A program made the position numbers and the translations under genes. Below are positions 11,069-22,322 of a stretch of 64,000 nucleotides of DNA, piece by piece. The notes beneath the pieces are model-generated. The model was given only the letters and a program-made list of their open reading frames with translations, had not been told where the DNA came from and ran no database searches. How positions within the stretch are numbered: the first letter of the stretch is position 1; each line of letters opens with the position of its first letter. The stretch lies in the NCBI GenBank assembly GCA_015179125.1, contig WHVA01000018.1:62001-126000 (forward strand), in the 5' to 3' direction. The stretch comes from Gautieria morchelliformis (Eukaryota > Basidiomycota > Agaricomycetes > Gomphales > Gomphaceae).

Positions 11069-14000
11069 GCTACCCCCTTGAATGGGGTGTCCATGGCCAT
11101 GGGGAGGTCTATCCGCAGCATATAGCTGTGGTTCAGCTCGAAAGGTGCGAACCCTGTGGTCGCGCTGACGTTGCTGTTGAGGGCGACCTCAACCATTGGG
11201 CATTTCAATGCCCAATCCTTCTGATCGTCTCTGACGACCGCGCATAATATCTGGCCGATCGAGCGGTTTGCCCGCTCAGTGGCTCAATCCGTTTGGGGAT
11301 GGAAGGCAGTTGACATGAGGAGCTTAGTCCCCATGAGTCGCTGTAGTTCACACCAGAAGATCGACGTGAACTTCGAGTCTCTGTCCGAGACGATGGAGTC
11401 GGGAACTCCGTGGAGTCGAACGACCTCCTTCAGAAACAGCCAGGCTACTCCCTTGGCTGACACGCTCGTCGTGGTTGGTACGAGGTGTACGAGCGACGTT
11501 AGTCGGTCAATGACTACCATCAGGTAGTCACAGTCGTTGGATTTGGGCAGGGGCCCCATGAAGTCGATGCCAATCGACTGCCATGGCCTATCCAGAATGG
11601 GTAGGCTGTGTAGTAGGCCTTTGGGCCGTTGTGGTCCGGTTTTCATCATCTGACACCTCGCGCACAATGTGCAGAACACTTCTATGTCTGGGCTCATGCC
11701 CGGCCACCAATATGATCTTCGAACATAGTTCGAAGTCTTCAGATGGCCGTAGTGGCCGACTATCTGATGTGCCCGATCGATGATGATTTCGATCAGCTTC
11801 CTTGCCCCTTGAAGAACAGAGCGGGGGACGGCGATGACGTCTCTTTTGATCTGGTTCTTCGTCCAGATCAGCCCGTCCCGGATCCCGAATCTCGGGTGCG
11901 TGTCCGGGTGCGCCATGATCTTTGTGAACATGGTGTCCCTGTGGTACGCATCTCGTATGACCTTAGCCAGGTCTACACCTTGCTTGATGATCCGGCGCAG
12001 GGGTGCACCGTCATTTCCTGCGGCGATGACTCTGACGTTATCGTCATTGTCGTCGCGTGACGCGGCGATGTTCGCGGGCTCTGGTGAGCCCTCGTTTAAT
12101 GTGGCGGATTCCGTTACTCTCGCCTCTGTCTTCTCAGCGAGGCATTTAGAGCATCTTGTTGCCGCTGTTCGCAGCTCGATATACCGGTCGGTGGGCAATA
12201 ACTCACTGTCCGGGTCTAAACGCGCATTGGTGTTACAAAGACGTGGTCCGTGTGATTGTCATCATTCGTGTCGTTCTCGTAGTAGCGCGACAGGCAGTCC
12301 GCTACCTTGTTCTCTACACCGCCAACGTGAACGGTGTTGAAATCGAACCGGGAGAGAAACTCCTACCATCTGACCAGGCGGTCAGATAGGCTCTTCTGGG
12401 TCTCGAAGTACTCCAGCCCTTTGTGGTCTGTGATGAGGGTGAACCTTCGCCCAAGCAGTTTGTCCTCCCATTTCATGAGAGCCTCAAGCACCGCAATCGT
12501 CTCGTGCTCATGAGTCTGGTAGTGTTGCTGAGCAACACTGAACTTCTTTGAAAAAAAGCCGGCAGGTCGACAAGTTTTCCAGTCAGGACCTTGGCCATAT
12601 ACCGCACCGATGCCCGCTTTTGATCCATCAGTGATCACCCAGATCGGCTCAGGGCACCTTGCGTCTACTGGACGCAGGATCGGGGCCTTACAGGCCAACG
12701 CCTTAATGCTTTGCCAGCATTTGTCTAGTAGTGGCATCCATTCGAATGGACGGTTATTACGCGCACATCCCGATAGTGGGGTGGTATATGCGCTAACATC
12801 TGGCATGTAGTGTGCCAGATACTGTACCAGCCCGAGGAAACGCTGGACGTCGTTGAACGTCCGTGGCCTGCGCCACTCGCGGATGCATTGCATTTTGTCC
12901 TCATCGGCATGTACCCCTTGGCCATTGATGATATGGCCAAGACACTCCATTCGGATGGAATAGAGGTCCACCTTTTTCTTGCTCAGAAAAAGGTGACTCT
13001 TCCTTAGTCTGTCAAAGACGATGTAGAGGTGCTCTTCATGCTCTTGTATTGAGAGTGAGAATATGAAGATGTCGTCCATGTATACATGGACGAAGCGACC
13101 TATGCAGTCACGGAAAATGACTGTCATCAGCCGTTGGAATGTTGATTGGGCGTTACAGTCCCCCATCTGTATCACCTGGCTCCTGAAGGTGCCAAGGATC
13201 GTGGCAAAGGCTGTCTTTGCTATGTGATCCAGATGAATCCAGATCTGCTCGTATGCTTCTGACATATCGAGTTTTGTTTGATATTGGCAGCGAGCCATGT
13301 CGCTGCGTATGATATCTTGATCCGGGAAGGGCATGACGTCCTTCACCGTGTTCTCGTTCTGCTGGCGCAGATCGAAGATGGTTCTCAATGTACCGTTCTT
13401 CTTCAGCACACACAGCATGGGCACTGCCTGCTGCGCTACTGCCGGAATCCACCACTTTGCAGTGGTGTATCGTTCTATCTTAGCCGACAGTTCCTCTTGG
13501 AAGTGTTCAGGGCATTTCGGTAGTTGATACCGCATGTGCTTGTTGGGATCGATGAGGTTGATCTCATGGTTGATCTCCCGTAGTGGTGGGAGTTCTAATG
13601 GAATTCCACTGACTAAGTCAGTGATTCGTTCCATCCATTCCTCGCAGAGGCAAGGAAGGTCATCATCCATGAGGATGATGGTGGTGGTTGGCTTAGAAGC
13701 CATTAGGCGCTGTTGGCGTCTATTAGGTCTCACGGCGCGTGGAACCGCTTTCCTCTTCCCCATAGATTTCACCATTAGGTGAGAGCACCTCTCCCTACGG
13801 TTGTAGGGTGAGTTTGAGGACGAGTTGTCCCACGACTCGTCCTCCTGGCTTCAATGAGCCAGGTTAGGCTTCGGTGCCTGGGTGATCCTGCTCACCCGTG
13901 GCCCCTTGTCCTCCTTCATCAATCCATCGTCGTCGAACGAGACCTTGCCCATGGGGATCACTTCGTTCCCCTTGCGGATCGTCCCTGGGCTCGAGAAGGC

Positions 14001-14869
14001 CAGGGTTATGCCGAATCTCCTTAGGAACGGTGTCCCTAAGATAGCCTCGTAATATTCGTCGTATGTCTCATGACCAAATTTGATGGTCATGTTCATTCCA
14101 TAGTTGATCATGGAGCGGCTGCCTATGCAAGCTAGCTGCAGCGCGATTGGCTGCTCCAGGGAGAATGTCTTCATCCCTGTAGCTCGCGTGAATTCGGGGG
14201 ATAGCAGTACCCCTTCGCTGCCGCTATCTAGCAGGCAGTGGGCTTTTACGCCGTTTATTTCCCAGTACCCCAATAGGGTACGGTTCTCACTGTGCGGGCT
14301 GGTTGGCCGCATCCTGTGTTTGCTTCGGTGGTGATACACCGGCTCGGCCGCCTTGTCTGGCGTGACCGATGTGCGTGCCACCACGACTTTCGTGGCGGTT
14401 TCATCCTCCAGCACGAATCTGATCATGCTGGACATGTAGGTGGTGTCTTCCACCTCCTCATCCCATTGATAGTATTGGGACAGCTTGGGGTCCCACTCTT
14501 CAGCGGGCACCAGTCGTAACCAAGTATATGTTCGGGGTAGGTTCTCTCTATTATACATGTATCGTTTTGGTAGGCTACTTATATGAGGAGACACGGGCCT
14601 AGGTGCCCGTGTCTTACCTTTTGGTGTGCGTAAGTGGTCAGCCGTATTGGATCTCCGCTGGTAATTATGCCGGTTCCTTACAATTTGCTAGGGGCCTCTT
14701 TCGCGCACCTCTGTTTCAGCACAGTAAATACCAGCTTTGTGTCCCTCATCCTCTGTGACGGCGGCTGCACAGTCCACTCATATATGTGTTCCGGTGGGAC
14801 GTACGGCGCACTCGCACAGGCCAGAAAAACCCACCGGAGATTGGACTTGCGGCAGCTCAGAGTAGGGCA

Positions 14870-15410
14870 GCCGCCGACGGAGGTCCAGTGGCGGCATAAT
14901 TACCTAAGGCGCCTAAAATTGTGCATGGAGGCCACGTGTGCCGAGCCCTTTGGCAGAGCGCCAAATTCCGATTGACAACAGGGTTACCAAGGGAAGAAGC
15001 AAGGAAGTGACGTAAGATGTAGCCAGGAACCCGAAGAGCTCGGCACACGTGGCCGCCATGCGCAGGACAGAATTCACCGGAGGATGCCAATGGGGATCAA
15101 AGTGATCGCTCGGTGATCGATCGGGCATTAGATGTATTGATGCTATACCCATATAGGCTCGATTCATGTAGGCTCGATTCACGTCAAGCGCGCAGGCACG
15201 CAACATCTTATGAAGCAGAAGAAGCATTGCAACGCAAACCTGTCGATCAACACATCGGCAGAAGCGCACCAGGCTCCGATCTTTGAATCCAACTCCGTGT
15301 ATCTATTCTCGGCTCTCGGCAGCAACACAATTTCGATAGCTCGAAATCTCGCCGCAGAGCACTCCTTCCGGAGAAACTGCCAGCTTTGACAAATTGTCGA
15401 TGGCAAATGT
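14870..15410. repeat. Dispersed repeat D, copy 1
   Basis: Shares several blocks with 60060-60740: cgtggccgcca, gacagaattcacc, ggctcgattcacgtcaagcg, and a final block with gatctttgaatcca. It contains an inverted repeat (ggccacgtgtgccgag near 14930 and ctcggcacacgtggcc near 15038). No protein is visible. Its class is unknown. Confidence 0.7.
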
Positions 15411-15419
15411 AAGTAGGTG

Positions 15420-15974
15420 TGTTATGATTTGATCCGTCATAAGGTTGACCAAGGTTAGGAGCGAAACCCCAGGTAAGGTCCGAGGTTACGGGGTGAGGTT
15501 TGGATGGGGAAGTCAGAGAGGGACTTGGCTTCAGCTTATGTGATGCGCCGACCCTACGCATGAGTCCCAACTTGGGAGGCAAACGAATAAGAGGCGAGGT
15601 TTGGCTTAAGGGGCAAGGCTTAGAAACTAGCTAGGGATCGAAGGGATACGATAGTTGATTTTCAGACTGAGGAGTAGGAATGCATACAAGGGGGGTTATA
15701 TACGAGCGAGGGTACAAGTCAGGGGCGAACATATTAGTGGAGGTCAGGGCGAGGTCAGGAGGCCAGGTCAGGGCAAGGTAATATACGAATGATGCGTGAT
15801 GGAGCGGAATCAGTAACTAAGGGGATACGGGCATGGGATCAAGGTTGGATATGAAATCAAGCTCGGGCTCGGGCGCAGATAAGGATCATATGTACTCGGG
15901 CACAAATATCACAAGGCTTGGGCTCAGAAGAAGGTTTTACCAGTAAGTAACCAGCCAAAGGCCGGGTTCTTACA
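15420..15974 (-). mobile_element. 3' LTR of gypsy element C
   Basis: A 555-bp repeat read on the plus strand as TGTTATGATT..GGTTCTTACA. It matches 27988-28504 closely, with a few short indels. On the minus strand it begins directly after the polypurine tract. Confidence 0.92.
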
Positions 15975-16410
15975 GTATCCCCTCCTTATGGTCGAGACCC
16001 TCGAGCCCGTAATATGAACAAGGTTTGCCTATCCTCGAATCTAGATCCCGGCCCGATGTTAAGTAGCCAGAAAGGCGAAGCTTAAATCGTAGCCGAGGTT
16101 AGATAAAAGGGTGGGTAGGAGGCAGCGAACCCAAGTGCCAACGAATATGGTGCGCCAGCAACCCCTCTTCAACTCAGCCGTCGACGAGAACAGCACGAAC
16201 AACGCGTTCAACTAGACATTGCTGTCTGAGGAGAACGGAGCCTCGGGCGAGGTTATGCCCGAGGATCGACCCGAAGTTGGCACATTGGCAATTGATGAGA
16301 TGGGGGCCATCGACATGCGGCAGCCGTGGCAGGAAAGGCCGAATGGCAAAAAGGTGAATCGTTGAGTAGTATCGTCTTTTGCTGTTCGCTGACTTGAGTA
16401 GTACAAGCGA

Positions 16411-17334
16411 ATGCTCTTCGCTTACCACCCCACAGACTTGACCCTATACGGGTACAAGCTCACTGACGGGGGTCCTCGAGCGTGGCAGCTTGGGGGGAAG
16501 CCCGAGGTGAGGTGCGCGCGCTGCAAAGAGCGCGACTACACGTGCCTTCACCAGGTGAGCCTTGACTTTGGCGTCGCCGACGGGGGTGCATGCGTGTGGT
16601 GCCAGACGCGGTCCCTAGGCTGTAGTATAGCCCTAGGTCATCGCAGCAAGGTGAACCCTGGAAAGGGCCAGGATAGCGCCGCAGGCAAGAAGCGGGCGAG
16701 GAGCGAGAACAGCGAGGATGGACCAAGGCTGAGGAAAGAGGCCAAAGGTCGGGATGAGGTTGAGGAGGACGACGACTCAAGCGACTGGGTTGAGTGGAAC
16801 TTGGAGGCGAGGGTAGAGCAGATGGAAGCGAGGATGAGCGAGGAGAAGGGTAAGGAGACTGGGGGAGCGAGGCAGAGTGAGGGGAGAGAGGTTGGGGAAG
16901 CGAGGCAGAGTGAGGGGAAGGAACCTGAGGTAGAGGAAGCCGAGGTGGAGAAAGCCAAGGTGGAGAAAACCGAGGTGGAAGGTCGGAGGGTGAAGAAGGA
17001 CAAGAAGACGAAAAGGTCGGAGCGAAGTGCGGAGATGAGGGAGTTGATAGCGGCGGTGAGGGATGTGGGACAGAAGGTGGGCGAGGTTGGGGAGAGGGTG
17101 TGCGAGTTGTTGGGGGAGTTTAGAGCGGCGAATGACAGGATGATCAGGGTGGACATAGAGTTCATGAGGATAAGGAGGCGGAGGAACTACTTGAGACGTC
17201 TGCAGGACGCGAGAGATTTGGCGGAGTATGGGGGATATGGGGGTCTAGTGGAGCGAAGTAGTAGTAGTAATGGGGAGGAGTCGGGCGAAGATAGCGAGGA
17301 GAGCAAGGAAGAGGATGCGAGGATGGTGGAGTAA
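16411..17334 (+). CDS. Antisense accessory ORF of gypsy C: zinc-cluster-like, acidic coiled-coil protein
   Basis: An intact 307-aa ORF on the strand opposite to pol, lying between the pol stop and the polypurine tract. Near the N-terminus are two C-x2-C-x6-C half-sites (CARCKERDYTC at about 34-44 and CVWCQTRSLGC at about 60-70) separated by 15 residues. This resembles a fungal Zn(II)2Cys6 cluster with a long linker. A basic GKKRAR stretch follows, then a long highly charged region with Glu/Lys-rich near-repeats (GARQSEGREVGEARQSEGKE), a predicted coiled coil (EMRELIAAVRDVGQKVGEVG onward), and an acidic tail. A nuclear DNA-binding or Gag-partner role is inference. Because it is open while pol is broken, it is either recent or selectively retained. 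Confidence 0.65.
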   Translation: MLFAYHPTDLTLYGYKLTDGGPRAWQLGGKPEVRCARCKERDYTCLHQVSLDFGVADGGACVWCQTRSLGCSIALGHRSKVNPGKGQDSAAGKKRARSENSEDGPRLRKEAKGRDEVEEDDDSSDWVEWNLEARVEQMEARMSEEKGKETGGARQSEGREVGEARQSEGKEPEVEEAEVEKAKVEKTEVEGRRVKKDKKTKRSERSAEMRELIAAVRDVGQKVGEVGERVCELLGEFRAANDRMIRVDIEFMRIRRRRNYLRRLQDARDLAEYGGYGGLVERSSSSNGEESGEDSEESKEEDARMVE

Positions 17335-17434
17335 TCTACTAATGGAAATAATGGAATCTTTTCTGGTGTTTTATTGATTTTGTGATTCGATTGCGAGGAA
17401 TTTTTGTTATCTAACTACTGGGGGTCATGGGGGG

Positions 17435-18999
17435 TTAAACAGGGAATGGCCATAGAGCAGTCAAAGGTCCTGGCTTGGCCGGGTAAGACTCGTGGAAGTC
17501 AGTGACCAGCTCCGAGGCATGATCAAGCTCAGAAGCGAGGATCCACGAGGTTTCTTCGTCAGTACCTTCATAACCAGTCCACCTAACAAGATAGAGTAGC
17601 TTGCAGCTTTTGCGTCGATTATCGATCTTCGAGTCGAGGATTTCAGAAACCTCGAACTCGGGTTCGCCGTCGATAATGACTGGGGGCGGAGGCGGCTGAA
17701 CTCGGTTCAGGATGGTGTTGGGCGAGGCTGGTTCCAGCATAGATACGTGGAATACTAGATGGACCGAATGCATGTGTTCTGGAAGTCGAAGGGTGAAAGA
17801 GTGAGTACCCGCTTGGGCAATGATCTCAAAAGGACCCAAGAACTTCTCGGCGAGCTTCTTGGTAGGCCGAGTCGTTCTGAAATACTGTGCCTTTACAAAG
17901 GCGAGGGATCCTACTTGGAAATCAGGAGCGGGCTTGCGGCGAACATCGGCCGAGGCTTGGTAGGTCTTCTGAGCCTCGAGGATGGCGTGGTGAAGTTCTT
18001 GGTGAAGCTCGTCCAGGTCAACCACGAAGTCTCGAGCTCGTGCCGAGGCGAGGTCGTGCTCGGGGTGAACTGCGAGGTTCGGATGGTAACCCTTATTAGC
18101 AAAGAATGGGGAGATGCCGGTGGTTGCGCTAGGCGCATTGTTGTAGGCGAACTCGGCTAGGGGAAGGAGCGAAGCCCAATTGGACTGCTGATAGTTGCAA
18201 TATATCCTGAGGTACTGTTCCAAGGTCTGGTTAGCACGCTCGGTTTGACCGTCACCCTCGGGATGATATCCCAAGGTGAAATGCAACCGCATGTCCAAGG
18301 CTTTCCCTAGGGACGTGAGAAGTGCGAGACGAACTTGGAATCCCTGGCCGAGGTGACGTGCGAGGGGACTCCATGCTTGGAAAAGACATGAAGGACGAAG
18401 AGATGAGCGAGCTCTTGCGAGGTTATCTTGTCTGTGGTTGGAATGAAGATAACCTGCTTAGTGAAGCGGTCAACAATCACTAGGATGGAGGTGAACTCGG
18501 ATGAAGGGGGAAGCTGCTCAATGAAATCCATAGAGATGGAATTCCAAGGCTTCTCAGGAACGGGGAGTTGTTTGAGGAGGCCATAGGGCTTGTGACGTTG
18601 TGGCTTGCTTCGCATACAAGTGGTGCAAGTCTTGCAATACTCTTTGACAAAGGATCTAATCCCTGGCCAAGTGTAATCTCGTCGGATCAACTCCAAGGTC
18701 TTGTTGACCCTGAAGTGTCCCGAGAGAATGTGGTCATGCTTGTATTGCAGGATGCGAAGTCGAAGGTCTTGGGCCGCTGGAACATAGGTTCGGTTGTCAA
18801 GCTTGAGAAAGCCCTCAGGGTCTGTGGTCCACCTTGGGTCATTAACCAACCGAGGTGCGACTTGGCTATGGGGTCCGAGGGGCGGTTTGCTAGTATGTGG
18901 CTCGGATCTGCTCAGTATCAAGCAGTGAAGTGGCTCAGAGTACGACGGAGCGAGGTTAGTAGCTCTAAGGGACGATGCCAGCTGGTGTTGGGTAAACAC
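17435..18999 (-). pseudogene. Gypsy element C integrase and chromodomain
   Basis: The 18999-18307 segment has the integrase zinc-binding region (HDHILSGHFRVNKTLE to CKTCTTCMRS) and the core start (WNSISMDFIEQLPPS, then TSARDSKFVSHF). After a frameshift near 18300 the 18298-17435 segment continues with YHPEGDGQTERANQTLEQYL, the GPY/F module (KFLGPFEIIAQAGTHSF) and a C-terminal chromodomain (EFEVSEILDSKID, then LYLVRWTGYEGTDEETSW). The normally invariant SDRGSQF-type box reads SARDSKF, so one catalytic-region residue is altered. The chromodomain looks intact. Confidence 0.9.
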
Positions 19000-19316
19000 T
19001 GGCCGTAGGTTCTGTGGGTTTATGGTGGCATAGTCGCTATTCCCCTCTTTAAGGTAGACGTCCCATCGTCTAGTGAGGAGTCAGGCTTCGTTCCGAGGCG
19101 ACCAGGTCAGAAGCGTATGGCGAGGTTGAACTGGGAAAGGTATTCTGACCACCGAGCTTGTCGACGGGTCAAGAGCTTCGTAGTTGATAACTATTCGAGG
19201 TTCTTGTGATCAGTGATAACGTCGACAGGGTCGCCAGAGCCCTTGAGGTAGTGTCGCCAGCGTTGAAACGCTTCAAAAATGGCTAGGAGCTCCTTGTCGT
19301 GAACATCGTAGTTGAG

Positions 19317-20720
19317 TCAGTAGAGGTGAATGTGCGGAGTGGAAAGCGACGGATGAAGTTCGCCTTCCGAGGTTCGCAACGATAAGATTGCCGCTAAGGC
19401 ATAATCTGAAGCATCAGTCTCTACGATTAGTGGAAGGTCAGGAATCCAGTGGGTAAGGATAGGAGCGGTAGTGAACGCCTTCTTCAACAAGTTGAAGGCC
19501 TGCCGACAATCCTCGGAAAAGTTCCAAGGGGTACCCTTGCGGGTGAGTCGGGTGAGAGGAATGGTGATGTCGGAGTAGTTGTGAATGAAACATCGGTAGA
19601 AGTTGGCGAAGCCGAGGAAGGATTGGATGTCGCGAACTTTGTGAGGTTCAGGCCAGTCTTGAATGACCTTTACCTTGTCATCCGCCATAGTTAGGCCCTT
19701 GGAGAGAGTATGTAGCCGAGGAATTCAACTGAATCGCAATGAAACTCGCATTTGTCTTCTTTGGCAAAGTTGTTGAGTCGTAGTCGTCGTAAGACTTCCT
19801 TGACATGTTCAACATGTTTGGAGGGGTCACTGGAATAGATTAGACTGTCATCCAAGTATACCACCACACAAATGTCCAAAAGGTTGGCGAAAATCTCGTT
19901 CATGAATCTCTGGAAAGCAGCAGGGCCATTAGTGAGACCAAATGGCATAACCAACCATTCAAAGGACCCATAGCGAGTCCTGAAGGAGGTTTTCCATTCG
20001 TCACCCTCGGCCACCCGTACCAGGTGGTAAGCATGACGAAGGTCTATCTTCGTATAGATGCGAGCATTCTTTGGAGCATCAAGTAAGTCAGCAATCAATG
20101 GCAATGGATACTGATCTTTTTTCGAGATCTTGTTTAAGCCTCAGAAGTCGACACACAACCGAAGTGTGCCATCTTTTTTGCAAACAAACAATACCGGTGC
20201 ACCATGAGGCGAGCGTGAAGGTCGAATGAAACCGATGGTCAAGTGCTCGTCGATGAACTCGTGAAGTGCTTTGAGTTCGGAAGCTGAGAGGGAGTAGATG
20301 GGACCGATAGGCGGCGAGGTCCCTTCTTCAAGGTTGATCTTGATATTGTGTGGTTGATGGGGGGCTAGAGTGTCAGCACGTGCTTTGCTCAACACATCTG
20401 CAAATTCGTGATATACTTTGGGAATATGTTTTTTAACGTTCTCAGAAAGCTCGGAAGAACTTTCTCCCGATGTTGCCCCTCTGGCGAGGAGCTCAGGCGA
20501 AGCCAGATTGAGCTGAAACACTTCGGACCCTTCCAATATTGGGTAATGGTAGTGTTAGTACTACCGTCAAATAGTTTCAAGGGTATAGGAGAGACAGGTT
20601 AAGCAGGCATAGAGTACTTCTGGACAAATCTGGATTCAATAAAACAGTCTGAGGACCCGCAGTCAACTAATGCAACAAAAGTGACGTTGGGAAGCGAAGG
20701 CGAGGTTAGATCTACATTAA
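19317..20720 (-). pseudogene. Gypsy element C protease, reverse transcriptase, RNase H
   Basis: A degenerate protease motif (VALVDCGSSDCFIES) lies near 20690-20640; the usual D-S/T-G reads D-C-G. RT starts in the 20536-20141 segment (TIGFIRPSRSPHGAPVLF), is interrupted by TGA at 20141 inside the CVDF-GLN motif where an arginine is normal, and continues to 19691 with [10 protein letters not shown], a conserved [13 protein letters not shown] and [10 protein letters not shown] one-base loss near 19695 shifts the frame to 19688-19317, which has the post-RT region (FLGFANFYR) and the start of RNase H (VETDASDYALAAIL). Further RNase H pieces ([25 protein letters not shown]) lie between 19316 and 19150 behind more stops. 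This pol is inactive. Confidence 0.88.
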
Positions 20721-20816
20721 GGGAATCTTTGGACAATGAATGAGAAGCGGCACTGAGTCTGAGCACACGGGTGAGGTTACCGCAATCCTTGGATCGTGTG
20801 GTTCCGAGGTTGCTAC

Positions 20817-22046
20817 CTATTTTTTCACCTCCGTGATGGAGGCCGAAGTCCCCTCGTTGGGGGTCTTCGCTGCCTGACCTTTAGAACCGCTACCATTGGG
20901 AGACTTGTTCTTTGGGCAGTCCTTGACGATGTGGCCCTTGGTGCCGCAAAGCAGACAAAGGCCCTGGTCAACCTGACGTTGGCGTTCCTCGGGATGTAGT
21001 TTGCCATCCTTCCCGAGCTTGCTCAATATGTCGGGCTGGCTCTTGTTACTCGAAGAGTTGTTGTTGGAACCCTTGCCGTTGTTGTTAGTCTTGTTGCGGT
21101 TCTTATTGTTGTTGGAACCGCTGGAAGACTGGTTGTTGTTAGTGGCATTGCTTCTGGACTGATTAGTGGTGCGTGCAGGCTGGGAGTTACAACCATTGAT
21201 CATGGCGTCATATTCCTTACGCTCCCAGTAACGGCTGTTGCATTCCAGCATGAAGTTCCTAAGCTCGGCGAGGCTGCGGAATCGAGGGAAGTGAAGTAAG
21301 TCGTCCTTGATTCGTTTGGCCAAGCCCTTGTAGGTGAAGTGTTGGAGGGCCGCATCGTTCCACTGAGTCCGGGTCGAAGCTCGGGCAAAGTCGATAAAGA
21401 ATCGTGCGGCCTTGTGGTGCTCTTTCATGACGATCTTCTCGAGGTCGATCTCGGCTTGGGCGGCATTGTTGTATGGGCCAAAGTTGAGCTCGAGTTCAGC
21501 CTTGAAGCTGTCCCAGTCCTCGAGCCAGTCTAGCTCGGGTTGGACTTCACCGAGGATCGCTGGCTCGAAGTACTGTAGAGCTGAGCCGGACAGGTAAGAA
21601 ATAGCATACTGCACCTTCGAGGCCCCAGTCTTGAAAGCTGTGGGACGATCTCGAAATTTGAGTATGCATTGAAGGAAGAAGGTGCGAAGCTTGGCCTGGT
21701 CAGTACCGTCATAACTATCCAGTTCCTTGACCTTGGCTCGTGCTTCGGACTCGCGAGGTTTCGCGAGCTTGATGAACACTCGACGCATAAGCTCGTTGTC
21801 CTCAAGGTCACTGAGGTCCTCGGGTGGGAGGTTGGGGAGGTCCCGATCATTGTCGGAGCCTCCAGAGCCATCTCCTGGATCACCTGAAGGATCACCGGGG
21901 TTAGCCCTACCTTTGCCTTTGTTACTAGGCTCAGCGGGGTCTGCGAGGGGTATCCCCGGGGACAGTGGTGAGTCGTCGGGGGCTTCCGAGAAACGTCGTT
22001 GTTCTGAGATACCCCGAAGGGTGCGGGAACGAGTCATCATGGACAT
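20817..22046 (-). CDS. Gypsy element C Gag
   Basis: An intact 409-aa ORF. Residues about 1-85 are Pro/Gly/Asp-rich; about 100-290 form the helical capsid region (for example KVQYAISYLSGSALQYF and FARASTRTQWNDAALQHF); about 295-340 is an Asn/Ser-rich linker. A CCHC zinc knuckle (CLLCGTKGHIVKDC) lies near 370, followed by a basic tail. It is the retrotransposon nucleocapsid/capsid precursor. The ATG used here is made partly by the T of the Helitron's 5' TC. Removing the Helitron recreates an ATG at the same place from the leader, so the start is consistent both before and after insertion. Two further Met codons follow. Confidence 0.9.
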   Translation of the reverse strand: MSMMTRSRTLRGISEQRRFSEAPDDSPLSPGIPLADPAEPSNKGKGRANPGDPSGDPGDGSGGSDNDRDLPNLPPEDLSDLEDNELMRRVFIKLAKPRESEARAKVKELDSYDGTDQAKLRTFFLQCILKFRDRPTAFKTGASKVQYAISYLSGSALQYFEPAILGEVQPELDWLEDWDSFKAELELNFGPYNNAAQAEIDLEKIVMKEHHKAARFFIDFARASTRTQWNDAALQHFTYKGLAKRIKDDLLHFPRFRSLAELRNFMLECNSRYWERKEYDAMINGCNSQPARTTNQSRSNATNNNQSSSGSNNNKNRNKTNNNGKGSNNNSSSNKSQPDILSKLGKDGKLHPEERQRQVDQGLCLLCGTKGHIVKDCPKNKSPNGSGSKGQAAKTPNEGTSASITEVKK

Positions 22047-22127
22047 CTAAGAGTTAAACGCGCTCAGTGGGTTGTGGGCGTCGAGCTTATGTCAGGTTTT
22101 AGGTCAGCCTTAGTCAGCTGGCCAATT

Positions 22128-22322
22128 GGACGCGAGCGGCGCAGCCGCGAGCCAAGAACGCTGCGCAGCATGGTCACGTGACCGTTTGCATTCCAAATTA
22201 GGTCAGCGGCGAGCGGCGCAGCCGCGAGCATAGAACGCTGCGCAGCGGTCACGTGACCTGTTCGCGACCAGAGCGCGCATATGCGAGCGTGGTCCGTGCA
22301 CGACACGCGCACGGGGTATAAA
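22128..22322 (+). promoter_or_regulatory. Promoter-like module of Helitron unit 1
   Basis: Two copies of a block with gagcggcgcagccgcgagc and gaacgctgcgcagc, each followed by the perfect 12-bp palindrome GGTCACGTGACC (22172-22183 and 22247-22258), which contains a CACGTG E-box. A TATAAA lies at 22317-22322. The layout (paired sites, TATA about 60 bp on) looks like a core promoter reading rightwards, but only repeats follow. Confidence 0.55.

Larger units (their letters stand above)
6466..14594 (-). mobile_element. Ty3/gypsy element A (chromodomain type), 5'-truncated
   Basis: In minus-strand order it holds protease, reverse transcriptase, RNase H, integrase and chromodomain (14594 to 10001), an extra ORF (9865 to 6714), a polypurine tract (AGATGGGGAGGG at 6692-6681) and an LTR start (TGTAAATAACC from 6680). 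The right (5') side lacks a recognisable gag and LTR. Two solo LTRs (8135-9308 and 10589-11068) have inserted into it. The left limit (6466, a TGTAAAGG on the plus strand) is a guess. Confidence 0.7.
10001..14594 (-). pseudogene. Gypsy element A Pol: protease, RT, RNase H, integrase, chromodomain
   Basis: Protease: CLLDSGSEGVLL (aspartic D-S-G) in the 14594-13851 segment. RT: KLDMSEAYEQ and YMDDIFIFS in 13775-12363. RNase H: WVITDGSKAGIGAVYG. Integrase: zinc-binding H..H..C..C segment (HYGHLKTSNYV to CTLCARCQ), then IDFMGPLP and SDRDSKF in 12198-11284. The GPY/F module (GPYRIIEAHNEA) is at about 10380. The chromodomain (EYQVRWTLGDVTWEPM) follows a single TAG at 10145 and ends at TAG 10001. 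Other damage: TGA at 13851, a stop after DRLVRW near 12363, a frameshift near 12230, TGA at 11284, and a solo LTR (10589-11068). The frame on both sides of that LTR joins exactly when it is removed with one duplication. The protein is dead as it stands. Confidence 0.92.

Noticed and set aside
16638..17165. Minus-strand 175-codon Ser/Leu/Phe-rich ORF
   Set aside because: Shadow of the charged plus-strand ORF at 16411-17334; composition is what the complement of Glu/Lys-rich codons gives.
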